In this document: positions 21,467-32,915 of the stretch, piece after piece | Layout of the letters: every line of letters begins with the position of its first letter | Position numbering within the stretch: the stretch's first letter is position 1 | DNA from: Narthecium ossifragum | Lineage: Eukaryota > Streptophyta > Magnoliopsida > Dioscoreales > Nartheciaceae | Direction of reading: 5' to 3' | NCBI GenBank assembly: GCA_963920575.1 | Contig: OY986966.1 | Coordinates: forward strand, 20,717,656-20,781,655 | Length of the DNA stretch: 64,000 bases | Translations under genes and position numbers: made by a program | The notes under the pieces: generated by a model | Databases searched by the model: none | Told to the model about the DNA's origin: nothing | The model's input: the letters and a program-made list of their open reading frames with translations, nothing else

Positions 21467-24400
21467 ATGATTAAGGCTGTTGCATGGAACTATAGAGGGG
21501 TGGGGGCGGAGAAGGAGGTTATAATTTGTGGAAGACTTATGAGGGAGTTGTCTCCAGATATCATTTTTATCATTGATACATTAATACAGGAGGATGGTCA
21601 GAATTACATTAACCAGTGGTTGGGACGGAGGTGGGATTCCTTTCTCATTCCGGCTGAGGGGAGGTAGGGCAGAATACTGGCGGTGTGGAGGAGGACTCTT
21701 GGGCATCTCTCAGGCATTGCATGGTTTGATTACTGTAGAGAGACGAGGCTAGGTATTGTTCTCTGCGGTCTATGGAGCGCGGACGGTCAGGGGAAGGAGA
21801 ATACTATGGCAAATGTTATCAGAGGTTAATGACACATGGATACCACATGTTCTAATGGCAGACTTCAATGCTATTATTGCACCCTATGAGAAGATAGGAG
21901 ATAGACCTTTCAAACTAGCTTCTTCCTCTAAAGATTTTTTGGAATTCGTCACTTCCAATGGCTTGGTGGATGCTGGATTTGTGGGGAGTATGTTCACCTG
22001 GTGCAATGGCCTTCCGGGTAATAGGAGAATATCAGAGTGGCTTGATCGAGTTTTATAGACGCCTTCAGCAAGAGATGCACTTGGATGGATTGAGGTCAGG
22101 CACTTAAGTAGGCAAGGTTCATATCATTGCCCTTTGGTTTTGAAGGTAGGTACCGAACAGAGGTGCATGGAAGGAGCAGGGTTATTCCGTCTGCGTCAAC
22201 ATTGGATGGATGAGCCCCGGTTCAAGGCTCTGGCTAGGCGAATCTGGAGTAGAAGGCAGCAGGGTTCTCAAAAATACAATATGGCCACAAGAATGTTGGA
22301 GCTCAAGGGTGTTGTGAGAGATTGGAATGCCAAAGAGGAATGTGATCCTTTCTGGCGGGGGAAGAGATTGGAGGACAGTATTTTCAAATTATATATGAAG
22401 GAGGAAAGCCATGGTCTACAGCTAGAGGAGGAAAGGGAGCTTCGGGTATTAGAAAATAGCATGCAACGGTCATCACCTTACAGGAGAGACTAGTGGCTCA
22501 GAAATTGAGAAAAGAGTGGGTTGTTGCGGGAGACCGAAATTCTGCTCTTTTTCATAAACTAGTATCTTCGAGGATGTATCGATCAAGGGTGAAGGAACTT
22601 GTTAATGATAGGGAGGAGACTGTAACTCAACCAGCGGAGATTGGTGCAACCTTCGCTCGCCATTTCTCAGACTTGTGGTCGGATGAAGAAAGGTACATGC
22701 CAGGAGAAAACATGCCAGGAGAAATGCCTGATCTTCCTTGCATATCTCAAGAACAAAGTGAATGGTTGTCTAGAGAGGTTTTTGAACTAGAGGTTAAGGA
22801 GGCATTGTTATGTTTGGGTAAACAGAAATGTCCGGGGGAGGATGGAATTCCTACAGAGTTCTACACAAAGAACTGGACTGCGGTGGGAGGGGAGGTCACC
22901 AACGCAGTGATATCCTTCTTTAGGTCAGCTTCACTTCCATCGGCTTGGAACGAGACTTTCGTTTCATTTATCCCTAAGTGTGAAAATCCAAGACGGCTAA
23001 ATGATTTCCGCCCAATTAGCTTATGTAATGTAAGCTATAAGATTGTTTCAACAATTTTGATGACGAGACTCCATGAGGTGCTCCAGGACCTTGTGGGTAT
23101 GGAACAGTCAGCATTTATCACTGGGAGGGCCATTCATGATAACATTTTGGCTGCACAGGAACTCCTCTATTCCATGGAATGTGCATTGAAGACTCGAGCC
23201 TCAATGGTTATCAAGGTAGACTTAAAATTATCTTACGATTGAGTTCGGTGGCCGGCGGTGGAGGAAGTATTGAGGTGTACGGGCTTCTTGGGTGTTTGGA
23301 TAGCTTGGGTCATGGAATGCATCACTACGACCAAGTTCTCCTTCATTGTCAATGGAAGGGTCTTTGGGAGAGTAATTCCTCAACGTAAATTGCGGCAAGG
23401 CGATCCACTCTCACCCTATTTAGTTCTTTTGATGTAGGAGGTACTTTCGAGGCTCACAATGAGGACTGGAGTAGGCCTGAAGGGAGCCCAATTACGATGT
23501 AGAGGGGGGAGGTTCTCACATTTGCTCTATGCTGATGATTGCTTGTTCGCGACAGATGCATGTCCTATGGAAGCCCGTCGTTTTATACAAATTCTGATTT
23601 GCTTTAGAGCGGTTGTTGGACTTGAAGTCAACCCCTTGAAGTCAAGTGTGCAATTCTCTATGGTTCTTCCACAAGATCGTCGTGTAGCAATCTGCAGAAT
23701 CCTGGGGATGGATGAGGCGGAAGGAGTTTGGAGATACTTAGGCACCCCCATGTTTGGGAAGAAACTAAAGTCATCGGATTTTGGGGAGCTGTTGAACAAA
23801 ATGATCCTTAAGATATCCTCATGGAAGGCATCACTTTATCAGAAGCGGGTAGGGTGACCTTGCTGAAATCAGTACTACGAGGCATTCCAGTTCATTCCAT
23901 GATGTCTTCTCATGTACCAGTTTATTTACTACGACAGTTGGAGGCTCTTTGTCGCATGTTGCTGTGGAAGGAGGCTGGATCTATCTCAAGGGTTAAATGG
24001 CAAGCTGTTTTCAACCCAATTCAATGGGGGGGGGGGCCTTGGCATTAGGGACCTGGTTCTCTGGCAAAGAGCTTTGCATATGAGGAGGGCAGCAAGCTTG
24101 ATGGAAGACCGGCTATCAATTTGGGCTGTGATGATGAGGGATAAGTATGGATGGTCGGGACCTCTTCCTCCATCGAGTTGCCGGTGACCATGCTCTACAT
24201 TATGAAAAGCTATTAGCCGGGCTTTAGGGGAAATTCGGGCTGGGGTGTTGTTCACACCAGCTCCTAACAGTAGATTACACCCTTTGGATGATTGGTGGTG
24301 TGGCGATGGTCCCCTCTCTTCTAGGCCGATGATGATAAGAGTAGGTGGGGAGCTGGAGACTTCCATCCTTGGCAATCTGATAGTCAACAGGGATTGGTGT

Positions 24401-25470
24401 AGGACTAAACTATTGGAACAATTTCATCCGGATATGGCACAACATATCCTAGAGGTGAAGATAGATGATAGGTTGAGCAAGGACAAGGGGAGATGGGTAT
24501 TTAACAGCTCGGGGAAATCCGATTCTAAATCTATTTATTCATGGCTGTTGACACAAGAATGTAGTGAGACCTCGCCGATCCAAAGGGAGGTTTGGGTGAA
24601 TTGCTAGAATGCTCCGGTTGGACCTCGACCTAGACAGTTTATTTGGAAATTTTTGCATAGAAAGGTACCTGCTCGAGCTTCTTTATGGCAGATTGGATTG
24701 ATCAATGATAAAACCTGCCCACGAGGATGCGGAGATGATGAGTCTATAAATCATATTCTTGCTTATTGTCCATTTGCACGGAAGGTTTGGGAGTTCTTAT
24801 TGCCGTCAAGAAGGGGACTGTGCTTTGATGATCTTATGTTAATACTTGCAGCTTCCTCTTCAGCGGATGTATCTAAAAGATGGAACAAAGCCATTGTTGG
24901 ATATGACGCTTGGCTTTTATGGAAAGAAAGAAATGACTTGGTTTGGAGAAAGAACAGTTGTTCACCGGAAGCATTGGCATGGCATAGCCAGAAAAGGGTT
25001 GGCGAGTACTGGCGAAGCAGAGGATGGGATCGTGGGATGCATCAGACTAACACTAGGCGGCAACCGGGTCCTATTTTGCATACTGATGGAGCTTGGCTCC
25101 ATGGGACTACGGAGGCTGGTGTAGCAGTTGTATGTGTGGAGGAAGGGAGGGATTCACCAGCATGAGTATTATCGGAGAGAGTCCTGGCCCACAGTAGTGG
25201 TGAGGCAGAGTTGCTTGCAGTCCGGCGAGCCTTAGAGGAGGCGGTAGCACGGGGAATTAGTGATGTCATCATCGAGTCTGATTTAAGGAGTACAGTGAAT
25301 TCTATTAATGGGAGAGAGGTTTGCCAACCAGGGATGGAAAACATCATGCGGAAAGTCTGGAGCTTGGATGCTCTTCTGGGTGGAGTCTCTTTATGTTTAT
25401 ACCGTGCGAGGCGAATGCGGAGGCAGATGATCTTGCGCGGGGAGCTAGACGAGGGATACCCAATGTTGGG
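21467..25470 (+). pseudogene. LINE ORF2: endonuclease, reverse transcriptase, zf-RVT, RNase H, broken
   Basis: ORF2 is the LINE polymerase that nicks DNA and copies its RNA at the target. It begins MIKAVAWNYRGVGAEKE (apurinic-type endonuclease, WN-RG motif). A stop follows at 21665, where TAG replaces an expected CAG. Endonuclease continues at 21756-22058 (LMADFNAI, WCNGLPGNRRISEWLDR). The RT is in 22493-23860 (GEDGIPTEFYTKNW, LNDFRPISLCNVSYKIVSTI, catalytic YADD near 23527) with frameshifts near 23240 and 23430. A zf-RVT domain lies at 24620-24800 (CPRGCGDDESINHILAYCPF). RNase H lies at 25070-25440 (HTDGAWLHG, SSGEAELLAVRRALEEA, IIESDLRSTV), with a stop at about 25163. At least six breaks make it non-functional. 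Confidence 0.88.
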
Positions 25471-25559
25471 ACCTTGTAATTGTGTAACCCGTGTGGTTTG
25501 TTATTTCACTTAGCATTTTGGCTCAACTTAGCAAAAAAAAAAAACTACATATGTTAAAC

Positions 25560-26058
25560 TATTTGTTCAAAGTTATAATGTCAGTATCCCAACTAGCATT
25601 AGAAATAGCTAAGGGACTATTTGTATGGAGGATGATGAGGAGTTCAAAAAAGATTTATAATAACAATTTAAAATATTAGAGGAGGGTGGTCGAAATTAGT
25701 TACGACACTTCATACCGTAATCGAACAACTAGATCATGCGGGCTTTCAATATCATATATATGATACTGATTTACGAAGATTGGAGAGAAATTTGGTGGGA
25801 CTGGAAGTATTTTAGGGAGATTATCTTGTTGATAGTTGAAAATATTTAAATATTGTGTCGGCAAAGGTGCATAAATTCTAGTGATAGCTGCACATGATAG
25901 GGAATTCTGTGATAGAAGTCTAAGAACCTAAACAACAAATTGCCTTGTTTTTTGTTATGGTGTGTGGTGGTGGCATGGATGAGATTGTGACGATCTAAGA
26001 AAATCGAAGAGACATTGAAGCTATGTTAATTGGTATTGCTTTTTGGACAAAAAGATGG
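25560..26058. other. Unassigned AT-rich spacer between two LINEs
   Basis: About 500 bases without a credible frame or repeat end. A T7 run at about 26059-26066 marks the probable poly(A) end of the next, minus-strand LINE. Confidence 0.4.
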
Positions 26059-26106
26059 GAGTTTTTTTGTTTGATTAGATCAGTCAGTCAGAAAGACTAC
26101 AATCAA

Positions 26107-26958
26107 CTACTTGAACCTATCAAGCATGGTAATACCATCCTCCAATGCCCAATACAAGGGCATCTGTGAGTGATGGCACCACCGCGTCACACCATTTGAT
26201 TTAGTATTTTCCGATCTCGGAATATGGACAAACAAAACAGAGGAAAACTCCCCCCCCCACACACTACGTAAAGTATCCTCAACCTCAGAAGGCCAAATCA
26301 AATATCCCTGTAACATATCAATAGCCAGTTTAGAGTGAGATTCTAAAACCAAGAAATTCCATCCATTCTCCTTGGCCCAAACCAACCCATAATAGGCCAC
26401 TAACAGCTCACCATGAAGAATTGAGCTAGCTTTGACCGGCATCCCCATAGCCTATGTAGGGACCATACCTGCAACAGTTTTCATCCCCACCACCCCAATA
26501 GCAGCTTGCCCTCTAGAACATGGAGTATCAAACTACAACAAGGGGCTATTGTACTCTCTCGCACCCCTGAATCCCACTGGAGAGCACCTCAAGAATTCCT
26601 TGCCCAAATGACGAGCCCTACAAGCAACACTTCTTGCATCTTCCCCTTTACTATCAAAGATAAGTGAGTTTCGATCTTTCTAGATCTGCCAAACAACATA
26701 AGCAATATGCAATTTTAACTCCCTCACCTCATCCTAGTTTGAAGATCTAATCAAAGTATCAAGATAATCATCAGCACAATTCAAATTTCCTCCTTCCAGT
26801 CAAGTCAGCCAATACTTGCTCCAGAACACTTTTAACAAAAGGGCAGTCCAGGAGAGCATGTGAAATAGCCTCATTGTCATCGCATCTAGTGCACTCCATT
26901 TTTGAACTCAGTTTACAACGCCAAAGCAACCTCTTAACAGTCAGCTTACCATGAAAAA
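26107..26958 (-). pseudogene. LINE ORF2 C-terminus: zf-RVT and RNase H remnants
   Basis: On the minus strand, 26958-26800 reads KLTVKRLLWRCKLSSK...CTRCDDNEAISHALLDCPF, a zf-RVT domain. The frame 26107-26448 reads as RNase H: ILHGELLVAYYGLVWAKENG, LESHSKLAIDML, VHIPRSENTKSNGVTRW. The catalytic Asp expected in the LESD motif is His here. Stops and frame changes separate the pieces. Confidence 0.75.
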
Positions 26959-28557
26959 CGTGAGGACCGGTACCTCTAATCCGGTTCGACCGTGTTGGGT
27001 CGAGGGTATGGTTTTGTTGGTTTGGCTCGGTTGGGCTTGGTTTGTGTGATTAGTCGATCGCTTCGCTGTTTTTGGACCCCCAAGAGAAATTTGGTAAAAT
27101 TGCGCCTTGACGGTCGGTTTCACATCTGCATAGTGTACACACTACATTGGATTGATGTATGTGATTGATTAGAAACTTAGGGGTGCTTCTAATCGAAAGA
27201 TTGGAGCTGCATCGAGAAAAGATCGAATCGGACGACCGAGATCATTTCAGATCTCTATAAATACCCCTCTTTTTCTCTCTCTTTTCCCTCTCCTTCTCTC
27301 CCCTTTGGCTCCATTTGGAGGCTTAGTTGCGGCATTTCGGCGTGGATTCGTGGCGATCGGCGTTGAGAGACTTGCAGATCGTCAGCTCTTCTATACATGT
27401 AGGTGTTTCTACCCAATTCTAGTAATTGGTAATTATAAGATTGATTTATTGTGTTTTGTGGTGGTTTCGTTCGTTGGAACGTTTTCAAACTTCGTATTCT
27501 AGTTCTTTGGCATGTGTAGGAGATTGTTATTGTATCATTTTCCGTATTCTTTCGGTTAAATCTTGTATTTTGTCGATTTTTCAACCAAATCGAGCTAGAT
27601 TTGATATTTCACGACACGAGTTCGGATTTTATTGCATGAGTGTATCCCCTACCCTCTAACCTACCTTCCCTCAAAGTTTGAGTGGATTTCATCGCCGTTT
27701 GATAGATCAAATCCAACAAATTGAGTTTTCATCAGTTTTGTTGATTTTCGGACAATTTGTTGTAAATCTAAAGATTTGATCATCCAAAGTTGGATTGCTT
27801 AGTGTCAATAGATTCCCCCACCTCCAATTACATATCCACTTAAGGTTTATTTCAATCCGACGGGTTTTGATAGATTGAATCTAAGAAATTGGATCTTCGT
27901 TACTATTGATAGATCGAATCTAAGAAATTTGATTTTCATTACTATTCATGTGAATAGTAACCATCGTTGAAGGATCGATCTTTTAGCTTGAATATGCCTT
28001 CCATCAGATGAAGGATCGATCTTCAATCTTTTCTGGTTAACATGTGGCGTGCAAAGAGAAGATCGATCTTCCTGAAAGAGAAGATTGATTTCCTTGAATA
28101 AGCCTTACTGTCATATGAAAGATCGATCTTCTTTGGTACTCTTCTATGTTGGTAAGAAGGTTTCTGCTTTTAGCTGAATAGTTATGTTCACGCCTGATTT
28201 CCGGCTTTTGTGTGTATGACCTTGTGGAGCTTTCAAGATGAAAGTTGTACATCGTCGAATCTATTTTCCAATGCTACTGATTTCATATTTGTCTGATTTT
28301 CCTATGATTTATGACGAATTCTGATTTTCCTATGATTTATGACGAATTTTCTACAAGACTGTGACAAAACAGGAAATAAGGAAAGATTGATATTCTTGGG
28401 TTGAAGATCGATCTTTTATTCCCGACAGAGTGCACTCATAAAGAAAATCAATCTTCTCGGGGTAAGAAGATCGATATCTTATATGGTGATAGCTAAAATT
28501 GATTCCGATTTCAACGATTTTGATTTCTTTTTAACCCAGATTTCTTATATGCCTTTC
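26959..28557 (+). mobile_element. Family A LTR fragment inside the second LINE
   Basis: It begins CGTGAGGACCGG, the family A terminus with one change, and follows the family for about 1.6 kb. It has a TATA box near 27252 (CTCTATAAATACCC) and AGATCGATCT words at 27970-28130 and 28390-28480. Its 3' part is missing, and LINE RT sequence resumes at about 28557. Because the RT C-terminal coding region is lost too, one deletion probably removed the LTR end and adjoining LINE DNA. A 27-29 bp direct duplication lies at about 28294-28350. Confidence 0.7.
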
Positions 28558-29732
28558 CCAATGATGGGTGGAGTTTAAATCAACACTTAGACTTAATCCT
28601 CCCATAAAGCTTACCATTAATGATAAGAGAAAACCGGGCACCCGAGACACAAATCATAACCCAATCAACCCATTTGGAAGGGAAATTCATACCTCGCAAG
28701 GCCTTCTCAAGAAACTTCCACTTGACTTTTCCATCTCATTCATGTGCTCTTCTTCCTCTTCAAAGAGCCATCTCTCACCCTCCAAGACCTGCCAAGACCA
28801 CAAACATTTTTCTAACAACTTACCTTGCTGAAAGAGATCTATATTAACATCACGTATGTTTCACCCTTTAACTGTCTGCTTGATAGCTTTAATCTTGGAT
28901 GCCAGAATATATTGCTTGGAACCATGGAAAGGAATCCTCCATATCCGAGCCAACGTCAGTCTAAACTGCTAAGCCTTTAACTAGAAGTGCCCCATCCTAA
29001 ACACCGTGGGACCCTCCAAACACCCTATCACCTTAGTAGACACAAGAATGAGAGAATGATTTGAAGAAATTTTGGGCAAATTCCGGACCTTAGTGCATTT
29101 AAACTCCCTTTTCCATTGAACATTGCATAATGCCCTATCCAGATGTTCCAACACTTCCTTCTACCAGGTTGATTGTTGGACCAGGTGAAGCAGGATCCGT
29201 GAAAATCCAAATCCATCAATTCATTAACATAGATGAACCTGAAGAAATCAAATTCATCAACATCAAAGGAAAAGGGCGCTCCCCCATGCTTCTCAACAGC
29301 AAAAAGAAAAACATTAAAATCTCCAACAAGAAGGTGAGGAATACCTAAAGAGTTCATCCAGTTTAAAGCCTCCCAAAGCTCCTTACGATCCACAGTATTC
29401 CGGGCTCCATACCCCACAAAGACCGCAATCTGGCTATTATCTTTAGAAGTAATGATACCAAGAACTACTTGAGCTAACCAATTCATCACAGCCACACACC
29501 CCTCATCTACCCTCAAAGCAACTAAGATCCTACCCTTCCTCCCCTGCACAGGAATCAAATAACATTGCTAATTGATACCCAATTTCATATGTATCCAAGC
29601 TAACTGATCTTTTACAACCAAAGTATCCAGAAGAAAAATAAACGAGGGATTATGATCTCCCATTATTCGATAACAGGTGTTGATAGCTCTCTCCGGAGCC
29701 GCACCTCGGACATTCAAGAAGAAGAACTTCAT
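28558..29732 (-). pseudogene. LINE ORF2 N-terminus: endonuclease and start of RT
   Basis: On the minus strand, an ATG at 29730-29732 opens MKFFFLNVRGAAPERAINTC, an endonuclease start. A TAG at about 29572 replaces an expected CAG. The frame 29028-29558 then continues with GYGARNTVDRKELWEALNWM, LLVGDFNVFLF and CFTWSNNQPGRRK. Further on (28570-28760) an RT segment reads FLEKALRGMNFPSKWVDWVM then ICVSGARFSLIINGKLYGRI, the region just before the polymerase core. Breaks make it non-functional. Confidence 0.78.
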
Positions 29733-30261
29733 GGGGGAACCTCCGGCTCAGTCGCCAGTTGCTCGTCTAGCACAAAGACACAACGACGCTTCAGTTGAGT
29801 ATTAGCAATAGGTACGGGATCACCACCCATTCTTCCACTGGAGAGGTCCGAGTAGCCATCCATCCTCCACCGTTGGAGAAGAAGGGCATGTTTGGTTGCT
29901 TAGGACTGGGTGGAGTAACTTTTTGGAGTGCAGACTTTTGCAAAGTGAAGTCCTGTGAAGTGGCTTATCAGTTTTTGTTGTTTAGTTGGTATTGGAGTGG
30001 AGACTGAGTTGACTGACTTCTGAACTTTCTATCGTTTGGTTGGTGCTGGAGTGGAGGCTGAAATCTAAGCCTTCGATCGGAGGTTCTCTCGCAACCCCAT
30101 AACAACGAAGGAGATCTCGAGGACACTTCTTCAACAATATATATAAACTTAAATATATCACATCCACCAGTAAAATAAAATAACAAAACAAAATTAAATA
30201 TTACATCCAATTTTTTTTAAAAAAAATCAAAGAGGAGAGAAGCGCCTCCGGTTCCTCACCA

Positions 30262-30850
30262 TCACCGCACCGCCGGGAAGTACCCCTTGGGTCCGTCGAT
30301 CATGATCAGATCCCACTCCCTGTCGTACACCTCCGTCGGTAGATCCGCTAGTGCTAGCCTGCACCGGCGGTTGCCCTTCAACCTCGCGCGATCTGGCGAG
30401 CAATCCGGCTTCGATCTGTAGGATTTCAGTAGAACGTCGGCTTGATCGAGGTGGATGTGGTACAGTGGTAGTGGAAGGAGAGCCGGCGGAGAGGGAGCAG
30501 AGGACGGAGAGGTTGCGGAGACGAGGAAGTTGCAGGGAGATTGGGAGCGGAGGACGTTGAAGGAGATCCGAATCTCGGCGCGGCTTTGCTGGGGCACGGT
30601 GGTAGTGGTGTCGTAGTGGAGGAGGGCGGCGGCGATGTCTCCGCCGGCGGCCGTGGAAGGAGAGCTGGCGAAGAGGGAGCAGAGGATGGAGAGGTCGCTG
30701 GAGACGAGGAAGTTGCAGGGAGATCGGGAGCGGAGGACGTCGAAGGAGATTCGAATCTCGGCGCAGCTTTGCTGGGGCACGGTGGTTGTAGTGGCGTAGT
30801 GGAGGAGGGGTGGCGGTGATGTCTCCGCCGGCGGCCGTGGAAGGAGAGCC
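30262..30850 (-). pseudogene. Captured fragment of a DUF579 (IRX15/GXM-type) gene with internal duplication
   Basis: The minus-strand frame contains LLHYATTTTVPQQSCAEIRI followed by SFDVLRSRSPCNFLV, a linker, a second copy (LLHYDTTTTVPQQSRAEIRI, SFNVLRSQSPCNFLV), then ADVLLKSYRS, RRCRLALADLPTEVYDREWD and LIMIDGPKGYFP. These are hallmark segments of the DUF579 family: IRX15/IRX15-like proteins and the glucuronoxylan methyltransferases (GXM) of secondary-wall xylan synthesis in the Golgi. The stretch that normally follows CNFLV (FGLGHDS and beyond) is missing, and the domain stops before the end. The protein cannot be a working enzyme. The high GC contrasts with the surrounding LINE. The frame is open for 172 codons from the ATG at 30780, so a chimeric transcript is conceivable. 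Confidence 0.75.
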
Positions 30851-30880
30851 GACGGAGAGGGAGCAGAGGACGGAGCACGG
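30472..30880. repeat. About 183-bp tandem repeat, 2.2 copies, in the captured gene fragment
   Basis: Units start at TGGAAGGAGAGC at 30472, 30654 and 30838, giving periods of 182 and 184 bp. The third unit is cut at about 30880. The two full units differ at perhaps a dozen positions. The repeat duplicates the DUF579 N-terminal exon piece and a non-coding purine-rich spacer, so it arose after or during capture. Confidence 0.85.
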
Positions 30881-31207
30881 AGCGGGCGAAGCTCGAGACG
30901 AGGATGATAGATTTGGAATGGATTTTTTAACTGGCCATTGATTCCCAGTCAGCCCACTCCACTCAGCCGACTCTGGTTTTTTTTTTTGCCAGAGTCAAAT
31001 GACTGACTGGAGCTCTTTTTAGGAGTCCAGTTCTTCCACTCCACTGAGTTTATAGCTCAACCAAACAACCTAAAGTGGAGGAAGTGCAGCTAGTCCACCC
31101 ACTCCACCCTCCACTCTTGGCAACCAAACACCCCCTAAGGGAGGCGGGTTGTCAAAACTAAAGACCATCTCCATCTTTTGGACACCACCAAGATGAAGCT
31201 TATCAAG

Positions 31208-31840
31208 TTAAACCTCATCTAAGTCAAGGACCGGATGTGGATGGTTCCTTGGAACTACAATTGGATCAACAACCTTTTTACTGGACCTTGTAGTTGAACT
31301 CTCCCAAGGCTTCTGATTCATAAGAATACTAACCCCTTGGCCTTGAAGAACTGGGCTAGCCTTTGCAGTAATAGCATCATCAAAACCCGGAGGCCTAGCT
31401 CCAACAAAAGAAAGCCCATCAACGAAATCCAGATCCGGCCCACTAGCATGAGTAGGTAAGGCGGTGAAACGATTAGAAGATTCTCGAGCCCCTCCACGTG
31501 GCTGATGATCCTTCGCCGAGCTAATCGAACTGACTAATCGAACTGACACCAACTGTAAATTTGAATACCTCCTCTTTACCCTTACCACCATCAGCAACCA
31601 CCTCTTTTGTCTTCACCCATACCTTGGCTGGTACCGCCAAACCTCTACCTCTACCATGGTTAACACCTCCCTCATCACCACTCCTTCCCAACGGCCTCTG
31701 ATGGTCCCCCCGTCACGTGGCTTCTTCTGGTATCTCCTTCCATCATTCTCCCCTAGCGTGTGTGCCCCCATGGCAGGCCTGCCATCTTTATCACCTCGAC
31801 CCCCATGCCAGCTCTTAGTTGCGGCGGCGATCACCGTGGG
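31208..31840 (-). pseudogene. LINE ORF1 C-terminal region
   Basis: Two minus-strand frames, 31613-31849 and 31208-31597, form the low-complexity C-terminal part of a plant LINE ORF1 (Gly/Arg-rich, then SSNRFTALPTHASGPDLDFV). The similarity is of type rather than domain. It is cut on the right by the LTR at 31841. Confidence 0.5.
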
Positions 31841-32902
31841 CGTTAGCATGAAAATTTAACTGTTGACCGGTCAAATAGTCAAGGTCAAAATTAACTAACA
31901 CTTAAGAATCAGGAGGTTGTGATTTAGTCCAACTCCTTCAAACTATGTTCAAACAGAGGTGTTAAGTTAAACAGAAATCTAGATTGAACCTAATTTAATA
32001 ATCTAATAAAACTAAATATAAGGATTAAACCTAAATTAATCTTAACTTAATCTATTGTAAATAATAAATTATCTAAAACTGTTAATTTAATCTAGAAAGC
32101 GATAAAGATCATCCAAAATTACTAAATCAGAGAAAAGATATATTTAATCATATTGCTTAATTTAATCTAAACTAAGATATGAAAAATCTTTAATTAAGCT
32201 AATCTAAAGAAAATAGTAGAGAAGTTTCTAAAGAAAACGGTAAAGAAAACATCATAAAATCTAATCTTATATTACCAAGAACAGTAATCTAGATTACATT
32301 ATATACAAAAGAGAAACTAAAGATGGAAGAAACATAATCATTTTATTAAATGAAATCAACTTACATGAACATGAAACATTCGGAAAGAATAGTAAGAATT
32401 TAGGCGCGTAGGCTCTGTGTTAGGTTTACAAGAGAGTTACAGAGTGAAAGGAGAAGAGTATTTATATTATAGCGGTTTGATAACTTCTACTTAGCACGTT
32501 CCTCGTCATCTTCCATCTTTCACTCTTGATAAGCTGCGTGTCCCACGTTCTCCACTATTTCCTCGTTTCTTCATATCATGGTTTGCTGATGAAGGTTCTG
32601 TTTGGTTGATGAGCTTTCCTATTATTGCACTATCGTCATTCTTGGCCAATACTTTCTTCCTGCATACATCTTCATCGTCCTTAGTTGATACTTTTCTTGT
32701 TTTCAAATCATCATCGCCCTTGGCCCATGACTTTCTTATGCAAAGATTACCATCGTCCTTAAATCATAGTCTCTTTCTTTTGGCCGATGATCTCTTGTTC
32801 TTCTTACAACAACATCGTCCAATTGGATTGGAAAGTCTATCGATTATATTTATTATGCTGACATGTCAATTATTGATTGATTAGCCATTATTTTGGCTAA
32901 CA
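31841..32902 (-). mobile_element. 3' LTR of the Tat-like element (family B)
   Basis: On the minus strand it starts TGTTAGCCAAAATAATGG at 32902 and ends ...CATGCTAACG, with the last base of the CA end changed. It aligns with the solo LTR at 8961-9882. CATCGTCC-type words recur at 32673, 32712, 32751 and 32813 on the plus strand. LINE ORF1 lies directly to the left, so the element inserted into the second LINE. Confidence 0.85.
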
Positions 32903-32915
32903 TTTTGCCCCCCAT
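32903..32915 (-). other. Polypurine tract
   Basis: ATGGGGGGCAAAA on the minus strand directly abuts the LTR start TGTTAGCC. Its position and composition are those of the plus-strand primer of LTR retrotransposons. It confirms that the LTR at 31841-32902 is a 3' LTR of a minus-strand element. Confidence 0.85.

Larger units (their letters stand above)
17657..25543 (+). mobile_element. Near full-length LINE (L1-type with RNase H), TSD 16 bp, split by a solo LTR
   Basis: The element runs from just after ACTACATCTGTTAAAC (17641-17656) to a poly(A) of about 12 A ending at 25543. The same 16-mer follows with one change (25544-25559, ACTACATATGTTAAAC). Such long TSDs plus a poly(A) tail mark target-primed insertion. 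Inside are an ORF1 with DUF4283 and a CCHC knuckle, and an ORF2 with endonuclease, RT, zf-RVT and RNase H. Removing the family D LTR (19437-21109 plus one GGTCC) leaves about 6.2 kb, a full length for plant L1-type LINEs. Both ORFs are broken, so it is immobile now. Confidence 0.9.
29884..31135 (-). mobile_element. TIR (Pack-type) DNA transposon carrying a captured host gene fragment
   Basis: The ends are inverted repeats. The left end reads GGGCATGTTTGGTTGCT and the right end, reverse-complemented, GGGGGTGTTTGGTTGCC. Both sub-terminal regions carry GGAGTGGAG / CTCCACT words, common in such elements. LINE sequence flanks both sides. A target duplication is unclear (GAA left, TAA right, possibly a decayed TWA as in PIF/Harbinger). 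No transposase is encoded; instead the interior holds pieces of a DUF579 gene. The size of 1.25 kb and a captured exon fit a Pack-type element. The strand is that of the captured fragment. Confidence 0.7.
26059..31840 (-). mobile_element. Second LINE, minus strand, broken by three later events
   Basis: In LINE order (right to left) the parts are ORF1 C-terminal region 31208-31840, ORF1/ORF2 junction 29733-29883, endonuclease and start of RT 28558-29732, then zf-RVT and RNase H 26107-26958. A TIR element (29884-31135) sits in the ORF1/ORF2 junction. A family A LTR fragment (26959-28557) sits in the RT, with loss of the RT C-terminal part including the YADD region. A Tat-like element begins at 31841 and removes or displaces the 5' end. 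No TSD can be defined. Confidence 0.8.
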
